From an uncultured Collinsella sp. (GTDB lineage Bacteria > Actinomycetota > Coriobacteriia > Coriobacteriales > Coriobacteriaceae): a stretch of DNA of 15,364 nt. The notes beneath the pieces are model-generated. The model had not been told where the DNA came from and ran no database searches. It was given only the letters and a program-made list of their open reading frames with translations. The position numbers and the translations under genes are program-made. The stretch lies in contig UREZ01000043.1 of assembly GCA_900547025.1 (NCBI GenBank), forward strand, positions 1-15,364. Direction: 5' to 3'. Every line of letters begins with the position of its first letter. Within the stretch, counting starts at the first letter, position 1. Below are positions 12,943 to 15,364 of this stretch, piece after piece.

Positions 12943-14016
12943 TTAGAGCTGCTCGAGAGCCTCGAGAGCGGCGTGGAGCTCAGCCTTGGCGGAGTACTCG
13001 ACACCCTCGTCGTTGAGCGGGGTGCGCTTGCCCAGGGCGGCAAGGAGAGCACGGATGGAGTGCTTGCGGTTCTCGGCCTCGACCCAGCACAGGGAGCGTT
13101 CGGGATCGTCCATGACTTCGTCGACGACCTCCTCGTTGCGGGTGGCCGGCAGGCAGTGCATGAACTTGGAGTTGGGGCCGGCAAAGTTCATCATGTCCAT
13201 GGTGACCTGATACTTGGGATAGAACACGTCCATGTAGTTCTCGCCCGAGACCTCCTCGTCGTACAGGCCATACCACACGTCGGTGTAGATGAAGTCGGCG
13301 CCCTTGATGCACTCGATGTCGTCGGAGATGACGACAGAGCCGCCGGAGACCTTGCAGTTCTCCTCGGCGATGGCCATCATCTGCTTGCCGAACTCGGCGC
13401 GCTCCTCGACGGTGCCAACGTGCAGGCCGCCGTCGGGGATCTGGTGGCCCTTAGGTCCAAACTGGACAAACTTCATGCCGACCTTGGAGGCGATGAACAT
13501 GAGGGAGACGCAGACCTGGGTGGCGTCGCCGATGAAGGCCAGGGTGCAGTCCTCGATCTTCTTGCCCTCGGGGAGGTTCTCGAGCATGGTCATGAGGTCG
13601 CCCATCTCCTGCGTGGGATGGTTGAACTCGGACATGCCGTTGATGACGGGCACAGCGGAGCCCTCGGCGAGGCCGACGACGTCCTTGTGACGGTCAACGC
13701 GAGCCATCATGATGTCGAGCAGCGAGCCCATAACGCGAGCGGTGTCGCCCAGGGACTCGTGACCGCCGAGCTGGATGGTGCCAGGGCCATAGAACTGAGC
13801 ATGGCCGCCGAGGTCGGTCATAGCGGTCTCGAAGGAAAGACGAGTGCGGGTGGAGACCTGCTGGAAGATCATGCCAAGGCTCTTGTTGCGGAGCAGGTGC
13901 GGATAATAACCGTCAACCTTGATGGCCTTCTTCATTGCCAGACTAAGATCCTCGATAGCCAGGATCTGCTCTTTGGTGAAGTCGTTGGTGTCGATGAAAT
14001 CCTTAGGCAGTGCCAT
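12943..14016 (-). CDS. ptcA: Putrescine carbamoyltransferase
   Basis: 357 residues from the ATG at 14016 (AAAGGAA upstream). It phosphorolyses N-carbamoylputrescine to putrescine and carbamoyl phosphate. The carbamoyl-phosphate site STRTR (55-59), HPTQE (133-137) and HCLPA (287-291) are intact. The segment YTDVWYGLY (244-252) replaces the SMG loop that binds ornithine in ornithine carbamoyltransferases. This, with NKSLGMIFQQ and GDATQVC, matches putrescine-specific enzymes and fits the neighbouring agmatine deiminase. It is a cytoplasmic enzyme, probably trimeric as in the family. First gene of the minus-strand agmatine unit; divergent from a LuxR regulator across a 330-bp gap with GTTTA boxes. 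Strong C/G codon bias suggests high expression. Confidence 0.93.
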   Translation of the reverse strand: MALPKDFIDTNDFTKEQILAIEDLSLAMKKAIKVDGYYPHLLRNKSLGMIFQQVSTRTRLSFETAMTDLGGHAQFYGPGTIQLGGHESLGDTARVMGSLLDIMMARVDRHKDVVGLAEGSAVPVINGMSEFNHPTQEMGDLMTMLENLPEGKKIEDCTLAFIGDATQVCVSLMFIASKVGMKFVQFGPKGHQIPDGGLHVGTVEERAEFGKQMMAIAEENCKVSGGSVVISDDIECIKGADFIYTDVWYGLYDEEVSGENYMDVFYPKYQVTMDMMNFAGPNSKFMHCLPATRNEEVVDEVMDDPERSLCWVEAENRKHSIRALLAALGKRTPLNDEGVEYSAKAELHAALEALEQL

Positions 14017-14164
14017 GTCGATTTCCTTTCCGCCGGTCTTGCCGACTATTACTATGAGGCGCTCGAACATCACGCCTCGTGTTGACAAGACCATCATTCA
14101 CCCGTATGCAATTTTTACCTAGTTTATTCGGGATTAAAGACCGTTCATGGAGTTACACCCCCTC

Positions 14165-14208
14165 TAAACCAATATAAACCCGCAGGTCAAGAGTTTACAG
14201 GGGGTTTA
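14165..14208 (-). promoter_or_regulatory. ptcA control region: four TAAAC/GTTTA half-sites and a -10 box
   Basis: TAAAC occurs at 14165 and 14175, and GTTTA at 14193 and 14204: two direct pairs about 10-11 bp apart, arranged face to face. On the minus strand TATATT (14176-14171) is a plausible -10 with no good -35, which the half-sites overlap, as expected for an activated promoter. Start of transcription would be near 14164. A further GTTTA lies at 14122. The rest of the 14017-14346 gap holds the divergent LuxR promoter and no gene. Confidence 0.45.
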
Positions 14209-14277
14209 CCATCTAGAACCGCGAACGGTATACGGCTATGCTGTATCTCGGCGCCTAATCCGCAATGAAACGAAGGG

Positions 14278-14307
14278 TTGAGACGTCTATATCCCACAAG
14301 GTATACA
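14278..14307 (+). promoter_or_regulatory. Promoter of the second LuxR gene
   Basis: TTGAGA (14278-14283) and TATACA (14302-14307) with an 18-bp spacer, 40 bp before the start codon. GGTATAC also occurs at 14227, 73 bp upstream. Confidence 0.5.
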
Positions 14308-14346
14308 GAGCTCGGCCATAGAATAAATGAGATGGGACGGTGACAG

Positions 14347-15312
14347 ATGAACACCCTGATGTTCTTCTATACCCTAGCGATACTCGTGATCTGTATTGTG
14401 ACGGCGGTGCTCTCGCTTGCCGCCTATGCCTCGTCTCGTCGACGCTTCTTTATCTATGGCAGCGGCGTATTTATCTGCTATGCCATCGAGATGACCGAGA
14501 TTTTCTTTTTTGAATACACGCTGCAAAACCAGAGTTTTCCAGCCAGCGACTATTACTCAATTACCATGCCTGTGTTGCGGACCTTTGTGGCGACCGCTTC
14601 GCAGGCTTTTATTTGGCTCATTGCCATGGATTTGCTCGACAAGCATTCAAAAAAGCAGTTTGTCATTCCCGTCGCAACGTTCTTGCTGAGCGAGCTGCTG
14701 ATTATCGTCGCTGTCCCCTACGGCCCCATTCATCAATGGCTCTACTACACGATGCGTCAGGTATTCCTTGTTTTCGTGGGGCTATATATCTTTTGGACGG
14801 CACGCAAGAGCACGCAAGTCGAGCTGAAGGCACGCGTTAACAACCAACGAAAGCACCTGATTATCGGCGCTATTCTGGTCGGTTGCATCGTTGCCGAGGA
14901 TTTCTACAACATTCTGATTGTCCCCATGAGTCTGGCGCCCTCTTGGCTGCAACTATATCTGTCCGAGCGCAACTTTAGCGAAAACGTCTTTGCCTGCTAC
15001 TTTGCGATTCTGCTGATCATCTACTCCTACCACGTGCTTTCAATCCGCATGCAGGAGGCGCCCGAGGAAAAGAACGTCAGCGATCTTGATCGACACATCG
15101 AAGAGCAGATGCCCTTCTATCGCAACGCCTACAAGCTCTCCAACCGTGAGACCGAAGTTATGCGTCTGGTCGTACTGGGCAAATCGAACCAAGAGATCGC
15201 TGACGAGCTATTCCTTGCCGTGGGCACCGTCAAGACCCACATCCACAACATCCTGGTCAAAACCGAACAGCAAAACCGCACGACGCTCATCCTCCACTTT
15301 TGGAAGCGATAA
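14347..15312 (+). CDS. Membrane-anchored LuxR-family regulator of the agmatine genes (second copy)
   Basis: 321 residues from the ATG at 14347 (weak GGGACGG site). About seven hydrophobic helices occupy residues 1-235, then a short acidic linker, and a LuxR/GerE helix-turn-helix starts at LSNRETEV (264) with GTVKTHIHNIL as recognition helix. It shares with the regulator at 6492-7484 the patterns IFFxEY (52-57 in both), AEDxYxIL (183-190) and YLSERNxSENV (204-214), all in the membrane domain. These may form the ligand pocket (inference). Divergent orientation to ptcA, with half-sites between, makes it the likely local activator responding to agmatine or a related amine. It is a single-gene unit with its own promoter and terminator. 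Confidence 0.92.
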   Translation: MNTLMFFYTLAILVICIVTAVLSLAAYASSRRRFFIYGSGVFICYAIEMTEIFFFEYTLQNQSFPASDYYSITMPVLRTFVATASQAFIWLIAMDLLDKHSKKQFVIPVATFLLSELLIIVAVPYGPIHQWLYYTMRQVFLVFVGLYIFWTARKSTQVELKARVNNQRKHLIIGAILVGCIVAEDFYNILIVPMSLAPSWLQLYLSERNFSENVFACYFAILLIIYSYHVLSIRMQEAPEEKNVSDLDRHIEEQMPFYRNAYKLSNRETEVMRLVVLGKSNQEIADELFLAVGTVKTHIHNILVKTEQQNRTTLILHFWKR

Positions 15313-15351
15313 CCTGCCAAAAAGGGACAGGTTTATTTTGGCAGGTTTTAT
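15313..15351 (+). terminator. Intrinsic terminator of the second LuxR gene
   Basis: CCTGCCAAAA (15313-15322) pairs perfectly with TTTTGGCAGG (15336-15345), followed by TTTTAT, immediately after the stop codon. A textbook Rho-independent terminator. Confidence 0.88.
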
Positions 15352-15364
15352 CTGGGCAAACGCC

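Noticed and set aside
12943..14016. Ornithine carbamoyltransferase (argF/arcB)
   Set aside because: The SMG ornithine loop is replaced by YGLY after TDVW and the gene sits with agmatine deiminase, so putrescine carbamoyltransferase fits better.
1..15364. CRISPR arrays, tRNA or rRNA genes, replication origin, attachment sites
   Set aside because: No repeat-spacer array, cloverleaf with conserved TΨC arm, rRNA sequence or origin-like box cluster was seen on either strand.

Overview
The window looks like a gut actinobacterium of the class Coriobacteriia (Collinsella or a close relative). This is inference from three things: moderately high GC with many GC-rich hairpins, the pairing of agmatine catabolism genes with membrane-anchored LuxR regulators, and the overall gene style. 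No 16S or other definitive marker is present.

Left part (1-3083). It starts with the last 23 codons of an unknown plus-strand gene. Next is a minus-strand DUF4143-type AAA ATPase preceded by three palindromic 20-bp boxes at an exact 23-bp period. An IS3-family element follows (1544-3035, 29-bp terminal inverted repeats). Its OrfB keeps the DDE triad, but its OrfA is frameshifted just before the leucine-zipper tail and the A7 slippery site.

Middle part (3084-7839), minus strand unless noted. There is a MATE efflux pump, a YtcJ-type metal-dependent amidohydrolase and a LuxR regulator with a seven-helix membrane domain. A small unrecognised 63-residue protein gene is divergent to the regulator.

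Right part (7840-15351), an agmatine deiminase module. In the minus-strand direction of transcription it contains putrescine carbamoyltransferase (ptcA), an APC-family transporter whose reading frame carries an amber stop at codon 7, agmatine deiminase (aguA), and a second, paralogous APC transporter. A second membrane LuxR regulator is divergent from ptcA and ends at a strong terminator. Expected chemistry: agmatine is imported and deiminated to N-carbamoylputrescine, which is phosphorolysed to putrescine and carbamoyl phosphate, and putrescine is exported. The carbamate kinase that would harvest ATP is not in the window.

The most unusual content lies between the genes. The gaps before aguA (11002-11369), before the second APC gene (9250-9795) and before the amidohydrolase (6177-6310) are packed with long, well-paired hairpins. 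These include two back-to-back three-way junctions and an 18-bp stem that pairs fully only in minus-strand RNA. Three control regions next to the two LuxR genes share clusters of TAAAC/GTTTA half-sites. Together these suggest a locus governed by two sister membrane regulators plus structured leader RNAs of no class I recognise.
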